This document shows positions 16,420 to 27,335 of a DNA stretch of 64,000 nt, piece after piece. The position numbers and the translations under genes are program-made. The DNA comes from Opeltia flavorubescens (lineage: Eukaryota > Ascomycota > Lecanoromycetes > Teloschistales > Teloschistaceae), in assembly GCA_000442125.1 (NCBI GenBank), contig KE546969.1, forward strand, positions 992,001-1,056,000, in the 5' to 3' direction. The notes beneath the pieces were generated by a model. That model did not search any database. It was given only the letters and a program-made list of their open reading frames with translations, and was not told where the DNA came from. Every line of letters begins with the position of its first letter. Position 1 is the stretch's first letter.

Positions 16420-17043
16420 ATGTTGCTTCGTCGTCTTCTTCTTACATTCGTCAGCAATTCCCTTCTTATCAACTTGACGTTGTGCGCACCAGCATCTATC
16501 CTTACAAATCCTACAATCAACCAAGTTCCGATCCATGTACCTATCTGCCTCGAAAAGCCTGGAGGGTATGACCTCGTAGTCTGCGCCCGCCTTCTCGTCG
16601 CTTTGAAGAAGCTCCCCTATTATTATGATGAAGAGATTTGGTCCGAATTTGCACAGGGCGACGGTCATCTGCCTGCTATATTCTTATACCAAGACCAATA
16701 TAGCCCGCGTAGTTGTCATCTATCAATGGATCTATACGAACCTGGAATCCCTAAAACGGCAAAGGAAAGGTTCTCGTTAGCGCGGGTGCACACAGATATC
16801 AACAACATCTATTTCGAATGTCTTAAAGCGAAGCGCGTGGGCGGTTTTAACAGGATCGGGTTTCTTGGGAACGTTGCTGCATTATTGGGCCCAAGTTTGG
16901 ATACCTACGATCCGCTATCGGCTCATTTTCAAAGACTACGTGCGAATCAGACCGAGCTTCAAAATGTCCGTACGATAGACCTGACCGAATATGAAGAGTC
17001 GGATACCGGTACAGGAAAGATGGTGACTGATACTAAGATTTAG
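16420..17043 (+). CDS. Small secreted protein of unknown function
   Basis: Single-exon 207-residue protein. The N-terminus MLLRRLLLTFVSNSLLINL is basic then hydrophobic and ends near APAS, a plausible signal peptide of about 23-26 residues. The mature part has four cysteines (PICLEK, VVCARLL, RSCHLS, FECLKA), so up to two disulfides. It is not repetitive and has no membrane anchor. I recognise no family. The ATG at 16420 is chosen because it begins the signal peptide; the frame is open upstream without another ATG. Secreted, cysteine-containing and lineage-restricted-looking proteins can be effectors or wall proteins, but neither role is shown here. Confidence 0.65.
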   Translation: MLLRRLLLTFVSNSLLINLTLCAPASILTNPTINQVPIHVPICLEKPGGYDLVVCARLLVALKKLPYYYDEEIWSEFAQGDGHLPAIFLYQDQYSPRSCHLSMDLYEPGIPKTAKERFSLARVHTDINNIYFECLKAKRVGGFNRIGFLGNVAALLGPSLDTYDPLSAHFQRLRANQTELQNVRTIDLTEYEESDTGTGKMVTDTKI

Positions 17044-17737
17044 GAGGATACATTTAAGCTCTCTTGGGCTATCCAAAGAGCTAGGTAATGATTTAGAGAA
17101 ACAATCTACCCGACTCATTTGGATTTGTCCTGTCAACTCTGTGTAGTCAGCAGATAGGTACAAACCTACCTATTTGCATGTGTGGACTGCTATGTTAGTT
17201 TGAACTCAGAGAAAAGATCCCAATCCAAGGGTTTAGCTTGATCGGATCTAGTGGCTGAGTGGCTGACTCGCGGTGGCACATTTAAGTCCGGATGTCCGAT
17301 GTTGCTACGCGGCAACCGTGATTCCGTAAATATAACCAATTTTCAACATGACTTCAAACTAAAGACCATCCAAAGCATAGCACAACTCTGCCCATAAAAA
17401 CACTCGCAAGTGAAACCTGAGAGTATCAAACAAGAACCAGGAGTATCCGGCAAGTCTACAGGAGCTTCGATCCGTGGAGAGCGCCTGCCAGGAGTAACTC
17501 TCAATCCATCGCTCAACTCAAAACACCTGACTTCACTATAACCACCCATCAAATTCAGTGCTGAGCACAACTCAACCAATTCCCCGTTAGCCCGGTCGAA
17601 CTGCTAGCTGCGTGAGGTATGTTTCATCATTCTAAAGCACGAAGAGCTCATTTTGATTGTTGGGCTTAGTCTCGAGCCACGAGGTTTCCTTTCCTAACCT
17701 CGGACAATTCCTTCTTCGAACTCACCTCGCCTCTCCA
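17044..17737. other. Intergenic region and 5' leader of the zinc-finger gene
   Basis: About 690 bp. It ends with a leader intron (17617-17669) upstream of the zinc-finger protein start. No other gene was seen. Confidence 0.4.
17617..17669 (+). other. Likely 5'-UTR intron of the zinc-finger factor
   Basis: GTATGT donor after GCGTGAG and TTAG acceptor, 53 bp. Upstream sequence has stops in the coding frame, so this would be a leader intron. Confidence 0.4.
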
Positions 17738-19498
17738 ATGCTGCCAGAGCAAGTCTCGGATACTAACCAAACAGCATCAACCACCATATTTGCGGAATCA
17801 GCTTTCAACAGCTTCCTGTCTAGTGACAATTCTTCAATCATTGAACCTACCTTGGATCCAACCAAGATAGAACAGGACGACAACACTAACCTAGGATACC
17901 GACAAAATGAGCAGCATACGAGACGAGAAGCGCAGCAGCAGAAAAACATGGCTCGACCGGGCCCTTTCCATTTATACGAACACCACGACAATGACGAGAT
18001 AGCTTTGAGAATCGCAATTGAATCTGCGCTGGCCGCAGAAAACGCAGGCGCTGCTTCACTCCCGCTTTCTGAAGGGATAGAAATAAAGCGACCTTGCACG
18101 CCTCCTCAACAGATCGATAGCTGTGAGTTGCTTTGGTTCATGTCTAGGAAGAATCGCCTGTCTGATGGTTGTATAGACCAATATCCTCTCACACCTGACA
18201 CCAGCCCACATCGCAAGATAGACGCCCTAAGCAATCCGATGGCAAGAAGCAGGACGTTCGACTCGTCGCCGATTAAGCAGCATGGAAACCCGGATGCATG
18301 CATTGATCCTTCGACAACCATGCGACGAACCTCATCGTACCCTGACAGCAAGACTGCGTTAGACGCCGAGCTCAATCGAATCTTGAGCTGCGTTTCTCCG
18401 CCTCCATCTGCGGGATTGGAGCCTTCATTTTCATTTTCTCAATTTCCGGACATGTCCACGCTCAAGATGGACTTCAATGTCAACAGCGGCCAGTACGACC
18501 CGTCTCACTATTCGCCGATGTCAAATGCACTGTCACCGCTCATGTCCTCATTCGAATCGTCCCCAGAGATCACTAACATGTCTCTGTTCGATAATATGGG
18601 AAGATTCACCGACTTACAGCTACCAGCCCAGGCGACCGGGCTGTCCAGTTCGCAAAGCAGCCAAAGTATGAGCACATACTCATCGCCACAGAAAGAGAAG
18701 TCGCATCGGAGAAATCAATCGGCTGTCTCAGTTGAGGTGGATGGTATCAACGAAGTCACGGGTATCACGGAAGATGAGATTTCGGCGTACATCGCAGGCC
18801 CAGTGCAGGACAACAAGTACATGTGCACGTTCGAGAAATGCAACAAACTGTTCGGACGCAAGGAGAATATTCGGTCTCATGTACAAACCCATCTTGGAGA
18901 TCGTCAATGGCGCTGCAACCACTGCAACAAGCGTTTCGTCAGGCAACATGACCTCAAGCGTCACGCCAAGATCCACACGGGACAGAAGCCGCATCTTTGC
19001 CCATGCGGCAACGGTTTCGCGCGGCATGATGCCCTGACGAGGCACCGACAACGTAATACCTGCATCGGAGGCTTTGGAGTCGTCGAAGGGATGCCGCAGT
19101 CTCCGAGCAAGCGCGGGCGGCCAAAGAAGCGGCCGGACATGGAGTCGCGTAGAGACAAAGCGGCCAAGACCCGGGAGAGAGCACTGGAGAAAGCTTGTGG
19201 GTCGTCGGTGTCCGGGTCGTCGGTGTACTCGGCGCCGAGTCCTGAGGTTTTCTTCGAAGAGCTGACGACGGGGTCCAAGGATCCGGATGCAATGGTGGTG
19301 ATTCAGTCACAGGAGACAGACGAGGTGCTGGAGGCAGTCAACGCACTGTCGCCCGAGATGATGGACGATTTCTTCCGTGAGATGAGCAAAGGGTCATCGC
19401 CCTTCTCGGAATTCGAAGACGAACATCTATTCGGGGTCGATAGCAACACGTTCAACATGGCGACGAACTTTGATTCCACCTCGGATTGGTCAATGTGA
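17738..19498 (+). CDS. C2H2 zinc-finger transcription factor, Ace2/Swi5 type
   Basis: Single coding exon, 586 residues from the first in-frame ATG (the frame is open upstream to 17657 without an ATG). Residues 1-350 are a Ser/Pro/Gln-rich disordered region with many SP sites. Three zinc fingers follow at about 360-446: CTFEKCNKLFGRKENIRSH, then CNHCNKRFVRQHDLKRHAKIH, then an atypical third finger starting CPCGNGFARHDALTRHR. This arrangement, with the third finger lacking normal Cys spacing, is that of yeast Swi5/Ace2. A basic run (KRGRPKKRPDMESRRDK) follows and may be a nuclear signal. The C-terminus is acidic and could activate transcription. Likely target class is cell-cycle or cell-wall genes by analogy. 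The exact orthologue is not established. Confidence 0.85.
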   Translation: MLPEQVSDTNQTASTTIFAESAFNSFLSSDNSSIIEPTLDPTKIEQDDNTNLGYRQNEQHTRREAQQQKNMARPGPFHLYEHHDNDEIALRIAIESALAAENAGAASLPLSEGIEIKRPCTPPQQIDSCELLWFMSRKNRLSDGCIDQYPLTPDTSPHRKIDALSNPMARSRTFDSSPIKQHGNPDACIDPSTTMRRTSSYPDSKTALDAELNRILSCVSPPPSAGLEPSFSFSQFPDMSTLKMDFNVNSGQYDPSHYSPMSNALSPLMSSFESSPEITNMSLFDNMGRFTDLQLPAQATGLSSSQSSQSMSTYSSPQKEKSHRRNQSAVSVEVDGINEVTGITEDEISAYIAGPVQDNKYMCTFEKCNKLFGRKENIRSHVQTHLGDRQWRCNHCNKRFVRQHDLKRHAKIHTGQKPHLCPCGNGFARHDALTRHRQRNTCIGGFGVVEGMPQSPSKRGRPKKRPDMESRRDKAAKTRERALEKACGSSVSGSSVYSAPSPEVFFEELTTGSKDPDAMVVIQSQETDEVLEAVNALSPEMMDDFFREMSKGSSPFSEFEDEHLFGVDSNTFNMATNFDSTSDWSM

Positions 19499-20655
19499 TG
19501 GGAGATGCACGGCGCGACGGGAGTATAGCGGAGGGGTTCTTGGAGTCTTCAGGATGTAAGAGGGAGGGCTGGACATGACATCTTTGGCGAAGTTGATTAT
19601 TCTCTGTGACCATACGTATTCAACGGGGCTGATGTATTACGAGGCTGGAACTGGTATTGTCACTTAAGGGCCATCATGACAGTGTATTGGTAAATTGAAA
19701 TGTTGAAAGATTGACAAGGACTGGTGTGATTAAATGATGTTGGCTGAGTGATGCCTGTGTATAAGACTAGCTACCTGCATGGACTTGGCATAATTATTGG
19801 GGACGAATGGACTGTCCAGTGTGTCCTTGCCGTGAGCCGTGTTCTTAGTCCACTTCCTACACTAGACTAGTATCATTTATCGATGACTGGTCTGAAACGA
19901 ATGAAACGCGTCTTGTCTGCGGTCATTCACAGCCTCGTTGACAAGTCTAGAGTATCAAGAAAACCTGTGTATTCAAAGTTGTATGTTCATCGGGCTGGGC
20001 TTCTGTAAAAGAAAGTCTTGATGATTGCCCCAGTGTGAGTTGAAGTTGGTAGCGAGATTAAAACGAGTCCGGGGTCGGCATCGGCGGTTATGCATTCACG
20101 AAAGACCGAAGCATAAAACATGAACTGGTATGACAGGGATTATCTACGCGAGATGAACAATGTGTGCTCTAATAATTCGGGCGGTGTGTCCGTGAGCCGT
20201 CAGCAAAGCAACGGCTGGTGGCTGAGGAAATTTGCTGGAAATGAGCACATGCTCCTCTTACCCAAGCACTCTCTTGACTCTGACAGCTCCTCTGATCTTC
20301 TTTCTTCCTTCTTGTCACACTACTGCTCGCCTTCCATATCAACTGTATTTCTTCATCGACTTGAATACTTCGTCACATATACGTAGTGTTGCGGAAAGAA
20401 AAGGCGATAGCTGCTTACATACACTGACGTTTGCGGACTTTTGATCCCGAACCACCGAAGCATACGGAAGTACCGCCTCTCCGACTTTCACCTTCCAATC
20501 CTCACTGCCTGCTCGCCTCTTCCACCCCGTCAATCCTATTCCGCCATATTGCAGAACCTGTAACGGTCGTAAATTGCACACTTCTCTGCTGGTTTGGCAC
20601 ACCAAACACATCTCCCTCGCACATCCGGGCCTGTCCCGCCAATCCGCCCGAAGCC
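19499..20655. other. Intergenic region, zinc-finger factor to AUR1
   Basis: About 1.16 kb. The 3' region of the factor comes first, then the AUR1 promoter with a CT-rich stretch at about 20270-20330. Open runs at 20120-20386 and 20431-20655 have no family resemblance. The second is in frame with AUR1 but has no ATG. Confidence 0.4.
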
Positions 20656-22110
20656 ATGAAGAAATCCTTTGCTTCCCGAACAGACCACCAGAGAACATAC
20701 ATACCTCTTTCATGGCTACCGTCTTTACCCGTCATAATACCACATCGCATACGTCGCAAGCTACGCTCAAAGATACGCAGTAGACAGTCACCATCTGCTA
20801 CTTTTTCCACCCTCGAAACTTCCCTCTCTCCCTCCGATACCATCCGATCCCTCCGAGCTCACCGCTGGTCCTTTTACGATGGCCAGTATCTCCTCCTCAC
20901 CATCCTGGGAATCTTTTCCCTATGCATTATCGCTTCCCCTGGTCCTCTACTCAAGACTACTATCGCGACTCTGGTCCTCGTCTCCCTCATTCTTCCTGCC
21001 ACTCGCCAATTCGCACTTCCTTTTCTTCCGATAGCGACCTGGTTGACCTTTTTCTATGCATGCGGGTGAGTGTTCTTATCCGAGTCGCAGACTCATCCGG
21101 CTGCAATCCTTCTTTCCGAGGCGGAGGGAAGCAGCGACGCCATATCGAGTTTCACAGTTGCGCTAATCATTTTCACTGTAGGTTCATTCCAAGTGACTGG
21201 AGACCCCCGATATGGGTTCGCGTTTTGCCCGCTCTTGAGAACATCTTCTACGGTGCTAACATTAGCAACATCCTTTCCGCACACAAGAACACCTTCCTAG
21301 ACGTCATGGCTTGGCTCCCTTATGGCATAATACATTTCGGAGCACCCGCGGTATGGTCCATCATTATGTTCATCTTCGCCTCACCAGGCACCGTACCTGT
21401 ATTTGCGAGAAGTTTCGGCTACATGAACATCATTGGGGTACTGATCCAGCTATCCTTTCCCTGCTCTCCACCATGGTACGAGAACATGTATGGCTTAGCA
21501 CCCGCCAACTACTCTATTAAAGGCTCCCCGGCTGGTCTGGCGCGCATCGATGAGCTTTTTGGAATTGCCCTATACACACCAACTTTCACCGGTTCCCCAA
21601 TGGTTTTCGGAGCCTTTCCCTCGCTGCATGCTGGAAGCGCGGTCATGGAAGCTCTGTTCATGAGCCATGTATTTCCTCGGTTGAAACCTGTCTTTGCTGT
21701 TTACGTGCTTTGGCTCTGGTGGGCGACCATGTATCTATCCCATCATTATGCTGTTGACCTGGTTGGAGGCAGTCTCCGTGAGTATTTGTTGACGTTGCGA
21801 ATGATCTTTTGGCTAACATGACACAGTTGCTGGAGTCGTCTTCTATGTCGCCAAAGCCAAATTCCTTCCCAGAGTACAGCCAGGCAAGATGTTCCGATGG
21901 GACTACGATTACAAAGAGGTCGGCGAAGATCCGACCGAGCAGGGCTACGCATTAGCAGATTTCGGCAACGGACCACATGATGCCGATGACTGGACGATTG
22001 GATCATCTTCGTCGATATCTTCGGGATCGATCAGCCCGGTCGATGACAACCACTCTCTTTGGGAAGGAGAAACTCTGGCTTCACACTCGGATTCAGAAAC
22101 CAAGCGATGA
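20656..22110 (+). CDS. AUR1: Inositol phosphorylceramide synthase catalytic subunit (AUR1)
   Basis: Golgi membrane enzyme that moves phosphoinositol from phosphatidylinositol to ceramide; target of aureobasidin A. Three exons: 20656-21065, 21182-21777 and 21827-22110; 429 residues. Diagnostic blocks are FIPSDWRPPIWVRVLPALEN, APANYSIKGSPAGLARIDE, and the PAP2-type catalytic motifs FPSLHAGSA and LSHHYAVDLVGGS. These supply the two histidines and the aspartate expected in this family. Several hydrophobic segments span the membrane. The C-terminal 80 residues are a soluble acidic/Ser-rich tail. Intron 1 is 116 bp. The ATG at 20656 is the first in frame and precedes a basic N-terminus. Confidence 0.95.
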
Positions 22111-22919
22111 TTCCTACCGCGCCCAACATTGTTTACGTCCTCATAGCAGACCCTCTTCGTCGCCTTGAATGATAAGTTACGTTCACGCATTACGGCAATT
22201 GTGTATCGGGACCTTTCCAAGGCTTTCAAGTCCCCTTGTTCATAAAATCCCCGGCATCCGCTTCTTCCGGTTCATATAGCGTACATACAGAGTCCCCTAT
22301 ACACCTTTGGATAATCGCGGCCCACGGGCCCGCATTGTAATGACGGTCACGGAGTAAGAAGGTTTCTGCTTCTTTTGCAGTGTTTTAGGATACCCCACAT
22401 TCGCTCGAGTCGATCGATGTATATGTCGGCTCCGTTTAGTTTTTTACATGCGATCGCCTTGCATATTTTACATGGAGGCTTTCGCAGTGCATTCGCTTGG
22501 CTTGCTTGCATTGGCATTAGAGATCCTGGACTGGGTCCAGTGGTACATACATACTCCTCACTTTGAGCGAAGGCGTTTGGAAGATACGGAAGAGAAGAAG
22601 AAGCCTGAAGGGCTGGCTAGACACCTAATCTAATATCCTTTCGATTTTTTAAGCTAGCGGTCCGAATCTCGTAGAAGAGGAATACCCACCTTTTCTACAA
22701 TCAGCACGCTCGTAATCTTCATGCATATTACTTTCAGAGCCGTTTCTCAATATCGGTCCGTGAAGTGATTTGAATAAAAGACAAGATTATACCCGCCCAC
22801 GACCCTACCACTATGAAAACCAGGGATCTTGCTCAACCTGTGACCACTCAAATAAGTCATCCCAAACTTCTCAATCATCTAGTGAAACATGGACCAAAAT
22901 TGGCAAAACTATTATCCAC
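22111..22919. other. Intergenic region between AUR1 and tRNA-Ser
   Basis: About 810 bp: AUR1 3' region followed by AT-rich sequence downstream of the tRNA. No gene or repeat was recognised. Confidence 0.4.
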
Positions 22920-23015
22920 GACACCTGCAGGGTTCGAACCTGCGCTCCCTAGGGAAACAGATGTCGAATGAAGGAAATTCAAGTCTGTCGCCTTAACCAC
23001 TCGGCCAAAGTGTCA
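22920..23015 (-). tRNA. tRNA-Ser(UGA) with a 15-nt intron
   Basis: The minus strand folds as a class II tRNA. The acceptor arm GACACTT pairs with AGGTGTC, with discriminator G. The D-arm is GGCCGAGTGGTTAAGGC and the T-arm has GGTTCGAACCC, giving internal A and B boxes for Pol III. The variable arm is long (CCCTAGGGAGC region), as in serine tRNAs. The anticodon loop reads CTTGAAA, so UGA. The intron (22964-22978) follows base 37, the standard position. Removing it leaves about 81 nt. Confidence 0.9.
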
Positions 23016-23273
23016 TCTCAAGTTCAAATTCCCTAATCTTTAATATATTGCAGAAATGCCTGCAAGACGGAAATGTCGATTTCCGTGGACGTTCGCGATG
23101 ATCTAACACGACTACGGCTCATTGAAATTATTCCGTCTCTGCTCATGCCATTCATTCTTCTTGAGACCATACGTTCCCAAAACTAAAACGAATAAAACCC
23201 TTTTACCTACACCATTTCCCGCAGAGCAGCGCCCTCGCTAATGCCGAAATCAAAAACGATAAAACACGCCTGT
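23016..23273. other. Spacer between tRNA-Ser and the EXO1 3' end
   Basis: 258 bp containing the tRNA 5' flank and the EXO1 terminator region. Nothing else was recognised. Confidence 0.4.
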
Positions 23274-25629
23274 TCACCCATTGAATGCAAACCGCCCCAT
23301 GTCAAAACTTGGCCGTCTCCGCCCATCTTCCCCTTGGCTACCTTCACTCTCCGCCTCTGAATCCGGAACTATCATGTCTTCGCTACCTTTGATAACCGTA
23401 ACTTTCACAGCGGTAGCAGCTGGTTGATTAGATGAAGAGGAGCCCAAAACATCCGCTAGCGTGGGTAATTTTCCTTTTGCCTTTGCTTCCGGCTTATTGT
23501 GTATTCGCGATTCAGTTGTACGATTGAGGGATGAATGATGAGAGTTTGACTTGTTCAAGGCGGAACTCCCTAAGCGTTGCAACGGTGTCATGCTCCCTTT
23601 CCTCTCCAGGCTCGGAATTTCTTTCGGTTGCGTACGTCTATTACTGATTTCCTGCCGTTGGATCCTACATCGTTCGGGTTCCGGTTGATAGAGGTACTGC
23701 TTCCTTAGTGCGGACAACTCCGATTGTACATGCATGTCCAGACACTTGGCTTGAGACTGTGATTCGACTGAACCCGCCACGCTAGTGCTTGAAGTACTTG
23801 TTGTTGTGTCCAATTTTGAGGTGGATTGTGAAGCTATGGAAGACTGCGAGTCTGCGGACTTGTCCTGCTCTGAAACAAGATGCGGAGGCCGCTTTTCAAC
23901 ACTTCCTTCGCTGTCGATGGATACGGCTCCTGCTCTGTCTTTGTGCGATTCTTGTATTTGAGATACGTCCGGTAGCTCAGCCATTGCTTCTTCAATGGAG
24001 TCATCTGACCAGATATTGAAGTCCGCGGCTTTGCCTCTCCTTTTTTTCCCCTTTTCTTTTACGGAAGAGTTTGGACATGTCTTAGGTGGCGCAAAGAACT
24101 TGCTCCGCTCCGTTACTACATTCTCATCTTGAGCTGTCTCGTCGAGATCTGCAGGGTCAGGGCATAGTCGTCTCCGCTTCGGAGGGCGAGGGACTGAGAA
24201 TGACCCAGCATATGTGCTCATAGAACGACTGGTTGTACTTGGGCGTGGATCTGATGAAGGCAGCGATATACTCGATCGAACGAGATTTGCCCTTTGAGGC
24301 GCTGGGCTTGACGTCCAGGGCCCATTCGCCCGATGTAATAACCTTTGCTGACTCGGCGACGGAGTAAAACTGTTCAGATCCAACTCGGCAAGTGGGGCAC
24401 GATACGCTTTGTAAAAGGTATCAATGGTTTTATTTGCCTTAAGATCAGGAATTGTCCTTCCAGTTTGCTTCCGTGTATTGTTAGCCCAAGGGGTCCTCGG
24501 CGGTTGTGGGATCTTGCTTTTGACGACGATGGGTTTCTTATTCATAGGATGGAGATCGCCTGTTGAAACCCCTAAAGCAATATCCTTTTCCACATGAGCC
24601 CCAAGGAAGTCCAGCTTCTCTCCGCAGGAGTCTGACGAGGGTTGGGTCATCATCACGATATCGTTTGCAACCGGACAAAAGACTCGTTGATGAAGGAAGG
24701 TAAGCTCTGCGCGTTGGAAGGCTTCGAGATATCCCGTGGGAACATGGTACTGGCCGTCGAATTGTAACATACGGAGAATCCTGTCGATGGTTTTATGTTT
24801 TCTTACTAGCCGATAAGCAGTCTTCAAGCCCATTTTACTGATGCTTGCTAGGTAATCACAGCCACTTAGAATGGCCATACGTCGGAAATCAGCATCCGTC
24901 CAGCCCACCAGGCTGACCTCTCGACATGAAGTGAAGTCGTCACGACTGATCTCTACACAGTCGCCGTGTTGTTCGAGCTTGGTGAGAAGCCGTTTGGCAC
25001 CAAAGACCAGAAGGTCTGAATCTTCGGACAGGATCCCTTCGATCACGCCCTTTTTCTCAAGATACACAAGCTGTGCATCGGCCTCGTATGGTGCAACGAT
25101 ATATTGGACTCCGTTTGCTTTGAGTTCCTCGATAAGCTGTCTTGCCATTTCCGGTGTTACATCGACCGCCTTCTGCAGTTCTTGTTGAGCCTGAGATATT
25201 TTCCCCATTCGATGCAATTCCAAGCCTAGTCTCCTGCTTTCTTCCCGCTTCTTCTCTCTCCCAACCTCAGTAGCCGCTTTGCTTGGCAGGTAGTCACCGT
25301 CGAAGACCAAGTAGGGCGTGATTCCGAAATACATCAACATGTTAACCCGGCCCATGGAAAAGTCGACGAATCTAGCGGTACATCAGCATGAAGTTCGTCT
25401 CTACTTGAAGGCTCATACTTTGTCGTCGGGGCTCCCAATGCCAAGTCAATGGCACAGGCCACGGTCCCTCTATGAAGCCAGCCATAAGCATCAACACCGA
25501 TCGTCTGTCCAGCAAATTTCTTCAAGTGGCACGGTTTCTGAATGGATTTGAGCAAAGGAAGCAAACCTGTTTGGTAATTAGTGACATTCCAGCAAAGTCC
25601 GGAGAAGCATACAGACCGCTAATACCCAT
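23274..25629 (-). CDS. EXO1: Exonuclease 1 (RAD2/XPG family)
   Basis: 5'-3' exonuclease and flap nuclease for mismatch repair, end resection and telomere processing. Three exons: 25617-25629 (13 nt), 25419-25566 and 23274-25371; 752 residues. The N-terminal XPG domain starts MGISGLLPLLKSI and includes VDAYGWLHRG and YFGITPYLVFDGDYLPSKA. The XPG-I domain has VAPYEADAQLVYLEKKG and ILSEDSDLLVFGAKRLL with metal-binding acidic residues. A helix-hairpin-helix follows (ILSGCDYLASISKMGLKTAY). The C-terminal half is Ser-rich and disordered, as in Exo1, and is where mismatch-repair partners bind. The first exon would be lost in ORF-only annotation. It is divergent from TMA16. Confidence 0.95.
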
Positions 25630-25992
25630 TGCGGGCCTCGTTAGAGAGCAGAGAACACAGTCTCCTCCTGGAAGGCTTGTTTATAACATCTTAGCTTTCG
25701 GTATAACTACCCTTGACCTTCATTAGCGCCTTTAGGGATCTGCTAGCAGTTCAACAAATTTACAGAAAATGACAGCAATGTAAAGCAAAGAGGTATTGAA
25801 GTTTAGTATATATCACTGCCATGGCGCGTGTCCCGCTTCTAATTCTGTAGACAATCGCGACCCTCGTTTACGTTTATGCCAAGGCGCCGCGTCTTCTCAA
25901 GGCGGTGAACTTTTTTCTGCCGCAGCTTCGCACAAATCTTGTAATCGATACATCATAACCTTAAAAGTTGCGCAGATTTTGCCATTGAAACC
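25630..25992. promoter_or_regulatory. Divergent promoter region of EXO1 and TMA16
   Basis: 363 bp between the two start codons, holding both promoters and leaders. No specific factor site is claimed. Confidence 0.5.
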
Positions 25993-26664
25993 ATGCCCAA
26001 ACATCTTGCCAAAGTGCAGAAGAAAATTACCAAGAAGAAAGGCGCTACATCTAGTCTACACGAGAACAGTCGCGACGCAAAACGGCTGCGGAGGGCAGGA
26101 GCCAGGTCCGAGAAGCTCGAAAGATCGGCTGCCGAAAGGTCCAAGGCATATCAACCATATCGTACCGAGAAAACATTACTCCACCTTTGGGAGAGGCATG
26201 CGGTAGCTTACAATTTGTCCGTAGTGCAAAGAATAGCATTTTTCCAAACGGCCGCTCAAGAAGCTTCAGGGCAGCCCTTTGCGATCTCAGACACGCTATC
26301 TCTCATTGAAATGTAACTGCGACCTGATCTTGCCCCAAAATTGCCTGTACATCCATCATCTGATATGATCGCTCAACTCAGCTACCTCGCCCGCCACGCC
26401 ACCGAACTTTCTACCCTCCAGTCCTCTCGGCGTCCTGGTCGTCCCGCCAGTACCCGAGAAGACACATTGAATCAACTTAACAACGCCGAAGCAAAGGAAT
26501 ACGCCTCTGGATTTTGGCTCCCGGACATGGAGGACACGGACACTTTGCGAAAATTGAAAGACTGGAATGGCGAGTGGACAAGCCTGAATACATTGAAGTT
26601 CATTAGGGTATCGAAAGAAGGAACGAGACATCCGTCGAGTTTTCCGCCGAAAGGGAAATCGTGA
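25993..26664 (+). CDS. TMA16: Translation machinery-associated protein 16 (Tma16)
   Basis: Late-nucleolar 60S biogenesis factor that binds pre-60S particles. Three exons: 25993-26161, 26225-26312 and 26382-26664; 179 residues. The start MPKHLAKVQKKITKKKGAT is basic, followed by LHENSRDAKRLRRAGAR, the Tma16 signature. The C-terminal part has SSRRPGRPASTREDTL, FWLPDMEDTDTLRKLKDW and NGEWTSLNTLKFIRVSKEG, all conserved in the family. Both introns are needed: the unspliced frame meets a stop just after SLIEM. The small basic protein fits the family length of about 180 residues. Confidence 0.95.
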
Positions 26665-27335
26665 ATCAAAGCTATGGATGATCTGGAGGTCTTTGTGTGC
26701 TCAATACGTGTCACGGTAATATGAAACTGGAGAAAATGCAGCAGAAGTTCTCGGAATAGGGACAAGTCGCTTCATGAGATCTTGCCTAGGACAATCCCGA
26801 TTTCCACGTAGGTGGATCATAGATGGAAACGCAACAACAAGGGCATTTCGTTGTATCGTGTTAGTGGCATTGGAATCTTGAGAGACAGGCTTGACGAGAA
26901 TGATTGACTGACCGCTCTAACAACACACCCCACGAGATATCTTCCTTCACGGTGCAGGGATCCGATATGATCTGGAAGATGAATGTTTGTTTGATAGAAG
27001 TTGACTTGCATAAGAAGAAATGTAAACGAGACACGACTGTTGAAGATGGGTAAGGAAAGGACTTAGCTATGCGCCTCGATTGTTCAACGGCTAAAGGAAG
27101 CTCGAGTCATTGTTCCTGCATTCACAAGAATGAGTTGAGGTAATTGCAAGAACAAAACTTGTACCTACATAATCGCCACAATTCTACTCTGCTAGGATCT
27201 TTTCACCGTTCAAAGTTTCTCATTCATAATTCATATTGCGCCGTCTCTTTTGGGAGTATCATCCGGGCGTCGTGCAACAACCCCTTTCATTGGTGATGCA
27301 ATATTACCCTATTGCAAAATGCTCCTACAAATCTT
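26665..27335. other. Intergenic region between convergent TMA16 and RRP14
   Basis: 671 bp of 3' flanks from two convergent genes. No coding segment was seen. Confidence 0.4.

Noticed and set aside
20120-20386. 88-codon open run upstream of AUR1
   Set aside because: Lies in the likely AUR1 promoter or leader, low-complexity Ser-rich end, no family match.
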